Positions 35,164 to 46,099 of a stretch of DNA of 64,000 nt are shown here, one piece after another. The notes under the pieces are model-generated. The model was not told the origin of the DNA. It searched no databases and saw nothing but the letters and a program-made list of their open reading frames with translations. Position 1 is the first letter of the stretch; every line of letters begins with the position of its first letter. This DNA comes from Variovorax paradoxus EPS (lineage in GTDB: Bacteria > Pseudomonadota > Gammaproteobacteria > Burkholderiales > Burkholderiaceae_C). The translations under genes were made by a program, and so were the position numbers. The stretch is from the NCBI RefSeq assembly GCF_000184745.1, contig NC_014931.1:1736001-1800000 (forward strand). The letters run 5' to 3'.

Positions 35164-37452
35164 ATGCCTCTGGCTTCATTGATCGGCCGATGGGCGATGC
35201 AGCCCTTCTCGAAGGCGCTGCCGCCGCTGGGCGACACCGAGCGTGCGGCGCTCGAGGCCGGCACCGTCGGCTTCGAAGGCCAGCTCTTCGCAGGGCGCCC
35301 GGACTTCGATGTGCTCTCGGCCATGGGGCCCAACCAACTCACTGAACGCGAGCAGGCCTTCCTGCACAACGAGGTGCGCACGCTGTGCCATATGCTCGAC
35401 GACCACGCCATCGACCAGGCGCACGACCTGCCGCCCGAGGTGTGGCGGTTCCTCCGCGAGAAACGCTTCTTCGGAATGATCATTCCCGAGGAATTCGGCG
35501 GCCTCGGCTTCGGCCACTACGCCCACGCCACGGTGGTGGCGCGCATCGCCACCGTCAACGTGGCCACGGCCGTCACGGTGATGGTGCCCAACTCGCTCGG
35601 GCCGGCCGAGCTGCTGCTGCGCTACGGCACCGATGCGCAGAAGGAGCACTACCTGCCGCGCCTGGCCGATGGCCGCGAGCTGCCGTGCTTCGGGCTGACC
35701 TCGCCCTATGCCGGCTCCGATGCAGCATCGATTCCGGATCGAGGCGTGATCGTCGAGCGCGAGTTCAACGGCAAGCCGACGCGCGGCTTCCTGGTCGACT
35801 TCGACAAGCGCTACATCACCCTCGCGCCCGTCGCCACCGTGGTGGGCCTGGCCTTCCATGCGGTGGACGAGAGCCGGCCCGAGGGCCAGCGAGACCTAGG
35901 CATCACCTGCGCGCTGATTCCCGTGCCGCACGAGGGCATGGAGATCGGCCGGCGCCATCGCCCGATGGACAGCGCCTTCATGAACGGCCCGATCCACGGC
36001 CACCAGGTCTTCGTGCCGATGGACTGGATCATCGGCGGCGAAAAACAGGTCGGCCAGGGCTGGCGCATGCTGATGGAGTGCCTGGCCGCGGGACGCGCGA
36101 TTTCGTTGCCGGCACTCGGTTCTTCGATGCAGCAGACGGCGCTGTACGTGAGCAACGGCTACGGGCAGATCCGCGAGCAGTTCGGCCTGCCCGTCGGCAA
36201 GTTCCATGCGATTGCCGGACTGGTCGCGCAGATGTCGGCGGAGCTTTATGCGAGCGATGCGGCGCGGCGCTTCACCGCCGCCGCGCTCGACAAGGGCGAG
36301 CGGCCCAGCGTGGCGAGCGCGATCCTCAAGGTGCAGCTCACCGAGGCGGGGCGCCGCGCGGTCAACCATGGCATGGACATCCTCGGCGGCAAGGGCATCA
36401 TCTCGGGCCCGTCGAACCTGCTGGGTGTCGCGTACCGGCAAGCGCCGATCGCGATCACGGTGGAGGGCGCGAACATCCTCACGCGCGCACTCATCGTGTT
36501 CGGGCAGGGCGCGGTGCGCTGCCATCCGCATGTGCTCGACGAAATGGCGGCCGTGCAGGCGAAGGACGAAACCGCGCTCGGCAAGGCGCTCATCGCGCAC
36601 GGCAAGCATGTGGCGGTCAATCTGTGGCACAGCCTCTTCGGTGCGCCGGTGCTCGGCGAACCGCCGCAGGAGCTGGCGCGCGAGGCGCGGCTCATCGCGC
36701 GCATGAGCGCCAAGTACGCGCTCACCGCCGATCTCGCGATGGGCATGCTCGGCGGCAAGCTCAAGCGCATGGAGTTGCTGTCGGCGCGGCTGGGTGATGT
36801 GCTCGCGCACCTGTACCTGGCGAGCGCCTGCGTCTGGCGTTATCGCGTCGATGCGGCGCCGGAACTGCTGCCGTTCGCGCAGGCCGCGATCCGGCTGCAG
36901 CTCGACGAGGCCGGCAAGATCCTGCGCGATCTGTATGCCAATTTGCCGAAGGCCGGCCGGCGCGTGATCGGCGCGCTGGTGCTGCGCCGCACCGCGCACC
37001 TGGCACCGCTGCGCGATGTGCAGCTCATCGAACTCGCGGACCTGCTGCGCACGAATCCGCGCATCGTCGAGCGCCTGGCGCCCGACCTCAGCGAACCGGC
37101 AGCCGGGGGCCTGCGCGACCTGATGCATGCGATGGAACTGGGCGCGCAGCTCGGCGACACGACGGCCGCGCTCAACAAGGTGCTGCGCCGCACGAATTCG
37201 CTGGAAGAGGCGGCTCGTTCGGCGCCCGATCCCGAGCTGGCACTGGCCTACCTGAAGGCGGCCGACAAGGTCATTCAGGTGGACGATTTCGAAGGCCCGC
37301 CGCGCAACGCGGACGGCCGGGCCGATCTCGAGCGGCCTGCCGGCTCGTCGTCAGTCAACCCGCCTGCTGAGCCGCCGCCAGCGCCGTCAGCGCCGCAGCC
37401 GTCTGCTCGTCCGCCGGAAAGAACGACTCCACCGCGAGTTCCTGCAGCGTGA
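35164..37452 (+). CDS. Acyl-CoA dehydrogenase, FadE-like
   Basis: 762 residues from the ATG at 35164 (ribosome site GGCGAAGGAGA). The acyl-CoA dehydrogenase core covers about 60-450: FFGMIIPEEFGGLGFGHYAH, PCFGLTSPYAGSDAAS (flavin and substrate region), and GVAYRQAPIAITVEGANILT with the likely catalytic Glu. A C-terminal DUF1974-type helical extension follows, as in E. coli FadE, which does the first step of beta-oxidation. The last ~33 codons are Pro-rich and overlap the 3' end of the convergent XRE gene by 98 bases. An ATG at 35122 is an alternative start. Confidence 0.88.
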   Translation: MPLASLIGRWAMQPFSKALPPLGDTERAALEAGTVGFEGQLFAGRPDFDVLSAMGPNQLTEREQAFLHNEVRTLCHMLDDHAIDQAHDLPPEVWRFLREKRFFGMIIPEEFGGLGFGHYAHATVVARIATVNVATAVTVMVPNSLGPAELLLRYGTDAQKEHYLPRLADGRELPCFGLTSPYAGSDAASIPDRGVIVEREFNGKPTRGFLVDFDKRYITLAPVATVVGLAFHAVDESRPEGQRDLGITCALIPVPHEGMEIGRRHRPMDSAFMNGPIHGHQVFVPMDWIIGGEKQVGQGWRMLMECLAAGRAISLPALGSSMQQTALYVSNGYGQIREQFGLPVGKFHAIAGLVAQMSAELYASDAARRFTAAALDKGERPSVASAILKVQLTEAGRRAVNHGMDILGGKGIISGPSNLLGVAYRQAPIAITVEGANILTRALIVFGQGAVRCHPHVLDEMAAVQAKDETALGKALIAHGKHVAVNLWHSLFGAPVLGEPPQELAREARLIARMSAKYALTADLAMGMLGGKLKRMELLSARLGDVLAHLYLASACVWRYRVDAAPELLPFAQAAIRLQLDEAGKILRDLYANLPKAGRRVIGALVLRRTAHLAPLRDVQLIELADLLRTNPRIVERLAPDLSEPAAGGLRDLMHAMELGAQLGDTTAALNKVLRRTNSLEEAARSAPDPELALAYLKAADKVIQVDDFEGPPRNADGRADLERPAGSSSVNPPAEPPPAPSAPQPSARPPERTTPPRVPAA

Positions 37453-38206
37453 CATCGACCGGCGTGCCGAAGATCGTGATGGTGCTGATGAAGCTCAGCA
37501 CGCCGCTCGGCATGACCACCTGGAAGGGCACGGCCACGGCCGAAAGCGCGGTGTCGATGACGGGCGCGTCGTGGCTCACGGTGGGCGCGGGGTAGGCCGC
37601 CAGTTCGTCGTGCAGCGCCTGCAGTACCGCGTCGCCGGTGGCTGCGATCTGCTGCAGCAGCCGCTCGAGCAGGTGGGTGCGCCATTGCGCAAGGTTGGCG
37701 ATACGCGGCGCCACGCCTTCGGGATGCAGGCTCAGGCGCAGCACGTTGATGGGCGGCTTCAGCAACTCGGGCGCGGCACCTTCCATCAGCAGCGGCACCA
37801 GCGCGTTGTGCGCCACCAGGTTCCAGTGTCGGTCCACGGCCAGCGCGGGAAAGGGCTCGTGCCCCTTCAACACCAGGTCGACCGCGCGCCGCGCCGCGGC
37901 CATCGCCGGATCGTCCAGCGAACGCTGCCGGTACATCGGCGCGAAGCCCGCGGCCACCAGCAGCGCATTGCGCTCGCGCAGCGGCACTTCCAGCCGTGCG
38001 GCCAGGCGCAGCACCATCTCGCGGCTGGGCGCGGCGCGGCCGGTTTCCACATAGCTCAGGTGGCGGGTCGAGACCTCGGCTTCCTGCGCCAGGTCGAGCT
38101 GGCTCAGGCGCCGGTGGGTGCGCCAGTGCCGCAGGTGCGCGCCGAACGGATCGCGCGCGCCGGGCTGGCCGGCCTTGGACGAATGGGTGCTGCGGGTGGT
38201 GTTCAT
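37355..38206 (-). CDS. XRE-family regulator with MmyB-like ligand domain
   Basis: 283 residues from the ATG at 38206; in-frame starts up to 38257 exist. The HTH is at about residues 20-75 (RRLSQLDLAQEAEVSTRHLS, YVETGRAAPSREM). The C-terminal PAS-like domain of MmyB-type regulators follows (FPALAVDRHWNLVAHNALVP; INVLRLSLHPEGVAPRIANL). It diverges from a small membrane-protein gene, and a perfect palindrome sits between them, so it probably controls that gene and itself. Its 3' end overlaps the FadE-like gene. Confidence 0.88.
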   Translation of the reverse strand: MNTTRSTHSSKAGQPGARDPFGAHLRHWRTHRRLSQLDLAQEAEVSTRHLSYVETGRAAPSREMVLRLAARLEVPLRERNALLVAAGFAPMYRQRSLDDPAMAAARRAVDLVLKGHEPFPALAVDRHWNLVAHNALVPLLMEGAAPELLKPPINVLRLSLHPEGVAPRIANLAQWRTHLLERLLQQIAATGDAVLQALHDELAAYPAPTVSHDAPVIDTALSAVAVPFQVVMPSGVLSFISTITIFGTPVDVTLQELAVESFFPADEQTAAALTALAAAQQAG

Positions 38207-38240
38207 GGCCCGCATTCTGGCGCGGTGCCGGCGCGGCGCC

Positions 38241-38257
38241 ATGACCTCCCAGGTCAT
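38241..38257. promoter_or_regulatory. Candidate XRE operator
   Basis: Perfect inverted repeat ATGACCT-CCC-AGGTCAT, 35 bases upstream of the XRE start and 92 bases upstream of the divergent membrane-protein start. Size and position suit an operator for the adjacent dimeric HTH regulator. Confidence 0.5.
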
Positions 38258-38348
38258 CGACGCGATGCATGCCCGGCGGAATCATTGGCTCCAACGCGGC
38301 AGGACTGGCTTGCGGCGTACCACCCCAGTGACCCCCAAGGAGATTCAC

Positions 38349-38762
38349 ATGTCCGTCTTCGCTTCCCCCCGTTTCCTGCCCAACGTGATGTGGGCCGACG
38401 CCGCCTCCTGCGCCGCGACCGGTGCGCTGCAGGTGGTATTCACCGACGCATTGGCGGCGCTCACCGGGCTGCCCGCCGCACTGCTGATGGGCACCGGCGT
38501 GTTCCTGCTGGCGTATGCGGCGCTCGCCGCCTTCATGGCCAGCCGCGCCACGCCGCCGCGCACGCTGATCGGCCTCGTGATCTTCGGCAACTTCGGCTGG
38601 GCGGTGGCCTGCATCGCATTGCTGGTGAGCGGCGTGTTCGCGGTCACTGCGCTGGGCATGGCCTGGGTGCTGGCGCAGGCCCTGTGCGTGGTCGTGCTGG
38701 CCGAACTGCAGTGGACGGGCCTTCGCCGCACCCGCAGCCGCGCCGGAATGGCGCTGGCCTGA
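38349..38762 (+). CDS. Small four-helix membrane protein
   Basis: 137 residues with four hydrophobic helices at about 15-38, 42-64, 72-94 and 98-120. A strong ribosome site AAGGAGATT precedes the ATG at 38349. Divergent from the XRE/MmyB-like regulator, a pairing that often indicates the regulator controls its neighbour. I do not recognise a named family; a role in the inner membrane is all that can be said. Confidence 0.8.
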   Translation: MSVFASPRFLPNVMWADAASCAATGALQVVFTDALAALTGLPAALLMGTGVFLLAYAALAAFMASRATPPRTLIGLVIFGNFGWAVACIALLVSGVFAVTALGMAWVLAQALCVVVLAELQWTGLRRTRSRAGMALA

Positions 38763-38925
38763 ACGAGAGGCGACGCGAGAGGTGCCGGCAACGCCCGTCT
38801 ACCCGGCATTTCTCGCTATGAGGAACATAGCGCGGAGAGAGCGTGAGAGGGAAGACCGACTACAGCTACTGACATCGATCCCTGATATCTTTGAGGAGCT
38901 TCCACGAAACAACAGGAGTTCCTCT

Positions 38926-41793
<2,868 letters not shown>

Positions 41794-41795
41794 GC

Positions 41796-42254
41796 TTGAT
41801 CCGCGTCGGGCTCATCTCCGACACCCACGGCCTGCTGCGTCCGGAGGCCGTGGCTGCCCTGCAGGGCAGCGATTTCATCGTGCACGGCGGGGACATCGGC
41901 AACGCCGGCATCCTCGAAGCGCTGGCCGCCATCGCGCCGCTGACGGTCGTGCGCGGCAACAACGACCGGGAGCCGTGGGCCGACGGCATTGGCGAGTCGG
42001 AATTCCTGAAGGTGGGCGGCGTGGTGATCTACGCCATCCACGACCTCTCGCAGATCGACATCGATCCCGCCGGCGCCGGCGTCCGCGTGGTGGTCTCCGG
42101 CCACTCCCACAAGCCGAAGATCGAGGAGCGCGACGGCGTGCTCTACGTCAACCCGGGCAGCGCCGGCCCGCGGCGATTCAAATTGCCGATCGCGGTCGCC
42201 GAGCTCATCGTCGATGGCAATGCGGTGTCGGCGCGCATCGTCGAGCTCGTCTGA
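41796..42254 (+). CDS. YfcE/MJ0936-like metallophosphoesterase
   Basis: 152 residues from a TTG start at 41796, two bases after the acnA stop. The calcineurin-like metal ligands are all visible: SDTHG, HGGDIGN, RGNNDRE and SGHSHKP, ending with VNPGSAGPRR. This small class hydrolyses phosphodiesters or phosphomonoesters in the cytoplasm; the physiological substrate is not known. The TTG start is chosen because MIRVGLISDTHG is the exact family N-terminus and no ATG or GTG fits. Confidence 0.9.
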   Translation: MIRVGLISDTHGLLRPEAVAALQGSDFIVHGGDIGNAGILEALAAIAPLTVVRGNNDREPWADGIGESEFLKVGGVVIYAIHDLSQIDIDPAGAGVRVVVSGHSHKPKIEERDGVLYVNPGSAGPRRFKLPIAVAELIVDGNAVSARIVELV

Positions 42255-42268
42255 ATTCCTCCTGCAGA

Positions 42269-42299
42269 AAAGCCCCGATCTTCGTGGTCATAGGGCTTT
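42269..42299 (+). terminator. Weak hairpin after the phosphoesterase gene
   Basis: AAAGCCC (42269-42275) pairs with GGGCTTT (42293-42299) across a 17-base loop. There is no run of T after it, so termination here is doubtful. It separates acnA and the phosphoesterase from feoAB. Confidence 0.3.
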
Positions 42300-42311
42300 A
42301 GTCAGGTGTCT

Positions 42312-42330
42312 GCAATTGAGAATTGATAGC
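42312..42330. promoter_or_regulatory. Possible Fur-like site upstream of feoA
   Basis: The AT-rich string GCAATTGAGAATTGATAGC lies 50-70 bases before feoA and resembles a degenerate Fur box in composition and half-site spacing. Ferrous iron uptake genes are commonly Fur-repressed. The match is by eye and weak. Confidence 0.3.
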
Positions 42331-42380
42331 ATCTAGGTTTTGCTTACAGGTGCGCCCGGTCTCCAGGGCGCCGCCCCACC

Positions 42381-42689
42381 GTGCGAACAAACGATTTCGG
42401 CACCGCGCCGGCCAACACCATGGCCGTCGCCCTGCGCCTCGACCAGCTTCCGAACAACCAGTGGGCCACCGTGCTCGACGTGGCGCGCCCCGAGGGCGTG
42501 GACGACCGCGAGCTCGTGCTGCGCCTGACCGAAATCGGCTTCGTGCCGGGCGAGGCCGTCCGCATCGTCGCGAGCGGCATTCCGGGCCGGGAGCCGCTGG
42601 CGGTGCGCCTGGGCCACACCACCTTCGCGCTGCGCCGCCACGAGGCCGCGCTCATCCACGTCACGCCGGGAGCCGCCAACCATGGCTGA
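42381..42689 (+). CDS. feoA: Ferrous iron transport protein A
   Basis: 102 residues from a GTG at 42381; an ATG at 42420 would give 89 residues and is equally possible, since neither has a clear ribosome site. The SH3-like FeoA fold is seen in RLTEIGFVPGEAVRIVASGI and PLAVRLGHTTFALRRHEA. It is a cytoplasmic partner of FeoB. It overlaps feoB by 8 bases. Confidence 0.9.
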   Translation: MRTNDFGTAPANTMAVALRLDQLPNNQWATVLDVARPEGVDDRELVLRLTEIGFVPGEAVRIVASGIPGREPLAVRLGHTTFALRRHEAALIHVTPGAANHG

Positions 42690-44577
42690 AGCCGTCATCC
42701 AGGGACCCGGCGGCTTCGCCCCCACCGCCCAGCCGGGGCGCATCGCGCTGCTCGGCAATCCCAACTGCGGCAAGACCGCGCTCTTCAACCTCTTGACCGG
42801 CAGCCGCCAGAAGGTCGCCAACTACGCCGGCGTGACCGTCGAGCGCAAGGAAGGAACGCTGCGCACGCCCTCGGGCCGCCGCGTCTTCGTGCTCGACCTG
42901 CCGGGCGCCTACAGCCTGAACGCCCTCAGCGCCGACGAAGCCGTCACCCGCGACATCGTCACAGGCAAGAGCAACGAAGCGCTGCCCGACCTGCTGGTGT
43001 GCGTGACCGACGCCACCAACCTGCGCCTGAACCTGCGCCTCGTGCTCGAGGCGAAAAAGCTCGGCCTGCCGATGGTGGTCGCGCTCAACATGACCGACAT
43101 GGCCAAGAAGCAGGGCATCGCGGTAGACACCGCCGTGCTCTCGCGCGAACTCGGCGTGCCGGTGATCGAAACTGTCGGTGTTCACACCGGCGGCGCGAAG
43201 AATTTGCTCGAAGCGCTCGACGCACCGGTCGCCGCCGCCGCACCGCAGCCCTGGCAGGCGCCCGGTCTGGACGACGTGCTCGCCACGCAGCGCGAGGTGC
43301 GCCGCATCCTCGGCCTCGCGGTGAAGGAGCCGGTCGGCAGCCTCGCCACCAGCGACCGCATCGACCGGGTGGTGATGCACCCGGTCTGGGGCATGGTGGT
43401 GCTGGCCGTCACGATGTTCCTGATGTTCCAGGCCGTGTTCAGCTGGGCCAACGTGCCGATGGACGCCATCAAGGCCGGCACCGAGGCGCTCGGCAACCTG
43501 CTTAAAACAGCCATTCCCGAAGGCATGCTGCAGAGCCTGCTGGTCGATGGCGTGATCGCGGGCGTGGGCGGCGTGATCGTGTTCCTGCCACAGATCCTGA
43601 TCCTGTTCCTTTTCATCCTCGCGCTCGAAGACTCGGGCTACCTGCCGCGCGCGGCCTTCCTGCTCGACCGCGTGATGGGCACCGTGGGTCTGTCGGGCCG
43701 CTCGTTCATTCCGCTGCTCTCCAGCTTCGCCTGCGCCATTCCGGGCGTGATGGCGACCCGCACCATCAGCAACTGGCGCGACCGCATCACGACGATCATG
43801 ATCGCGCCGCTCATGACCTGTTCGGCGCGGCTGCCGGTGTATGCGCTGCTGATCGCGGCGTTCATTCCGGCGCGCACCGTGGGCGGTGTCTTCAACCTGC
43901 AGGGCGTGGTGCTCTTCGCTCTGTATGTGTTCGGCATCGTCTCGGCGATGGCCGTGGCCTGGGTGATGAAGCGCTTTCGCGACAACACGCAGCATTCGCC
44001 GCTGCTGATGGAACTGCCGGCCTACCGCTGGCCGAACCTGCGCAACTTGGCGCTCGGCCTCTACGAGCGGGCGTGGATCTTCATCCAGCGCGTGGGCACG
44101 ATCATCCTCACGCTCACGATCCTGCTGTGGTTCCTGTCGACCTTCCCGTCGCCACCCGAAGGCGCGACCGGACCGGCCATCCAGTACAGCCTGGCCGGCA
44201 TGATCGGCCGCGGGCTCGAATACATCTTTGCGCCCATCGGCTTCAACTGGCAGATCTCGATCGCGCTGGTGCCGGGCATGGCGGCGCGCGAAGTGGCGGT
44301 GGGCGCGCTGGGCACGGTGTACGCGCTCTCGGCCACCGGCGACGACGTGGCGGGCGCGCTCGAACCGCTGATCGCCGGCAGCTGGTCGCTGGCGACGGCG
44401 CTGTCGCTGCTGGTCTGGTACGTGTTCGCGCCGCAATGCATCTCGACGCTGGCCGCCGTGAAGCGCGAGACGGCCTCGTGGAAGTACGTGTGGATCATGG
44501 CGGGCTATCTGTTCGCGCTCGCCTACGCGGCGTGCTTCATCACCTACCACGTTGCAGTGGCACTGGGCGCGGGTTAA
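42682..44577 (+). CDS. feoB: Ferrous iron transporter FeoB
   Basis: 631 residues. The N-terminal G domain has G1 GNPNCGKTALFN, the switch VANYAGVTVERKEG, G3 DLPGAYSL and ALNMTDMAKK (NxxD). From about residue 230 there are the membrane helices with two Gate regions (SFACAIPGVMATRT; AAREVAVGALGTVYALS). It takes up Fe(II) across the inner membrane. Somewhat shorter than E. coli FeoB, mainly at the C-terminus, where the next small gene encodes a Cys-rich partner. Confidence 0.97.
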   Translation: MAEAVIQGPGGFAPTAQPGRIALLGNPNCGKTALFNLLTGSRQKVANYAGVTVERKEGTLRTPSGRRVFVLDLPGAYSLNALSADEAVTRDIVTGKSNEALPDLLVCVTDATNLRLNLRLVLEAKKLGLPMVVALNMTDMAKKQGIAVDTAVLSRELGVPVIETVGVHTGGAKNLLEALDAPVAAAAPQPWQAPGLDDVLATQREVRRILGLAVKEPVGSLATSDRIDRVVMHPVWGMVVLAVTMFLMFQAVFSWANVPMDAIKAGTEALGNLLKTAIPEGMLQSLLVDGVIAGVGGVIVFLPQILILFLFILALEDSGYLPRAAFLLDRVMGTVGLSGRSFIPLLSSFACAIPGVMATRTISNWRDRITTIMIAPLMTCSARLPVYALLIAAFIPARTVGGVFNLQGVVLFALYVFGIVSAMAVAWVMKRFRDNTQHSPLLMELPAYRWPNLRNLALGLYERAWIFIQRVGTIILTLTILLWFLSTFPSPPEGATGPAIQYSLAGMIGRGLEYIFAPIGFNWQISIALVPGMAAREVAVGALGTVYALSATGDDVAGALEPLIAGSWSLATALSLLVWYVFAPQCISTLAAVKRETASWKYVWIMAGYLFALAYAACFITYHVAVALGAG

Positions 44578-44611
44578 AACCGCTCCTGACGCTGAAAGGT
44601 TTGAAGAAGAA

Positions 44612-44893
44612 ATGACGCAACAACTGATCGTCGGATTGATCGTCGCAGCGGCTGCGTTCTACGCGGTCTGGCGCTGGATGCCCGCAGGCTGGCGGCGCAG
44701 CGCGGCCCACAAGCTCGCGGCCGGCACGCAGCGCGCCGGTCTGGTCGACCAGGAGCGTGCCAACCAGCTGGCCGCCTCGCTCGCCAAGACCTCGGGTTGC
44801 GGCTCGTGCGACACCTGCGGCAGCTGCGCGCCCAGGAAACCCGGCAACACCAAGGCCACGGAAGCCGACACGGCCCTCTCGAACAGCCGCTGA
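44612..44893 (+). CDS. FeoB-associated Cys-rich membrane protein
   Basis: 93 residues, 34 bases after feoB. One N-terminal membrane helix (about 5-22, LIVGLIVAAAAFYAVWRW), a basic stretch, then four cysteines in CGSCDTCGSCAP (CxxCxxCxxC), a possible metal or Fe-S site on the cytoplasmic side. It occupies the place of FeoC or the C-terminal part of longer FeoB proteins. The function as an Fe handling partner is inferred from position and cysteines. Confidence 0.8.
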   Translation: MTQQLIVGLIVAAAAFYAVWRWMPAGWRRSAAHKLAAGTQRAGLVDQERANQLAASLAKTSGCGSCDTCGSCAPRKPGNTKATEADTALSNSR

Positions 44894-44898
44894 GATCG

Positions 44899-46083
44899 AT
44901 GCCCACGCACATCCTCGTCGCCGGGGGCGGCATCGGGGGGCTGACCACGGCGCTGGCGCTTTCGCGGGGCCGGCACCGCGCCGATGTCTTCGAGCAGGCG
45001 GCGGTCTTCGGCGAGATCGGGGCCGGCGTGCAGCTCGGACCCAACGTCACGCGGCGCCTTCAACAACTGGACCTGGCCACCGGCCTCGCGAAGATCGCGG
45101 CGCGCCCCGATGCACTGGTGGTCCGCAGCGCCGGCAGCGATGCCGTGCTGGCCCGCCTGCCGCTGGGCGATGCGATGCAGCAGCGCTACGGCGCTCCCTA
45201 CTTCTGCGCACACCGTGCCGACCTGCATGCACTGCTGCTCGAAGCGGTGCGCACGCGCGGCACCGGCACGCTGGTGACGGCCGCGCAGATCAAGCAGGTC
45301 GAGACCAGCGACGACCTCGTGTGCGTCTCGAGCGCCGATGCCCGCGCCTGGGAGGGCGAGGCGCTTGTGGGCGCCGATGGTCTCTGGAGCATGGTGCGGC
45401 GTCAACTCGATACGCCCGCGGCTGCGGAGCCACCTCGCGTCACCGGCCACACCGCATGGCGCGCGCTGGCCTTGCAGTCCGACTTGCCCGCGGCATTGCG
45501 GCGCCAGCAGATCGATGTGTGGCTGGGCCCGCATCTCCACGCCGTGGCGTACCCGGTGCGCGGTGGCGACTGGCTCAACGTGGTGGTCATCGCCGAATCC
45601 GCACCGGCCGGCGATGCACGCGACTGGGACCAGTCCAGCAGCATCGCGGCCCTGCAGCAGGCCACGGGCCGCAGCGGCGGCGGCCTGCAGGCGTTGCTCG
45701 AAGCGATGCCCGGCTGGCGCGCCTGGTCGCTCAGCGACCGCGCGCCGTTGACCTCCGCCGCCGACATGGCGCACGAGCGCGTCGCGCTAGTGGGCGATGC
45801 GGCGCATCCGATGGTGCCGTACCTCGCACAGGGCGCTGGCATGGCGATCGAGGATGCGGTCGCGCTGGCCGAAGCATTGGGCGATGGCAGCGCGGCCGAG
45901 GTGCCCGCAGCCTTCGCGCGCTACGCCGAGGCGCGCTGGCAGCGCAATGCGCAGGTGCAGGCCCGCGCGCGGCGCAACGGCGAGGTCTTTCATGCAACGG
46001 GCGCGATGCGCCTGGGGCGCGACCTCGCGATGCGCACGCTCGGCGCGCGCTTGCTCGACCAGCCCTGGCTGTACGGCGGTTGA
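44899..46083 (+). CDS. FAD-dependent aromatic monooxygenase (salicylate hydroxylase-like)
   Basis: 394 residues from the ATG at 44899, 5 bases after the Cys-rich gene. Group A flavoprotein hydroxylase: ILVAGGGIGGLTTALAL at the N-terminus, the second FAD motif GDAAHPMVPYLAQGAG, and ALVGADGLWSMVR (DG motif). Close in type to salicylate or 3-hydroxybenzoate hydroxylases and UbiH-like enzymes; the substrate cannot be told. Co-oriented with feoAB but probably unrelated in function. It converges on the SUKH-like gene (16-base gap). Confidence 0.85.
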   Translation: MPTHILVAGGGIGGLTTALALSRGRHRADVFEQAAVFGEIGAGVQLGPNVTRRLQQLDLATGLAKIAARPDALVVRSAGSDAVLARLPLGDAMQQRYGAPYFCAHRADLHALLLEAVRTRGTGTLVTAAQIKQVETSDDLVCVSSADARAWEGEALVGADGLWSMVRRQLDTPAAAEPPRVTGHTAWRALALQSDLPAALRRQQIDVWLGPHLHAVAYPVRGGDWLNVVVIAESAPAGDARDWDQSSSIAALQQATGRSGGGLQALLEAMPGWRAWSLSDRAPLTSAADMAHERVALVGDAAHPMVPYLAQGAGMAIEDAVALAEALGDGSAAEVPAAFARYAEARWQRNAQVQARARRNGEVFHATGAMRLGRDLAMRTLGARLLDQPWLYGG

Positions 46084-46099
46084 ATGAACCCCCGGGCCT

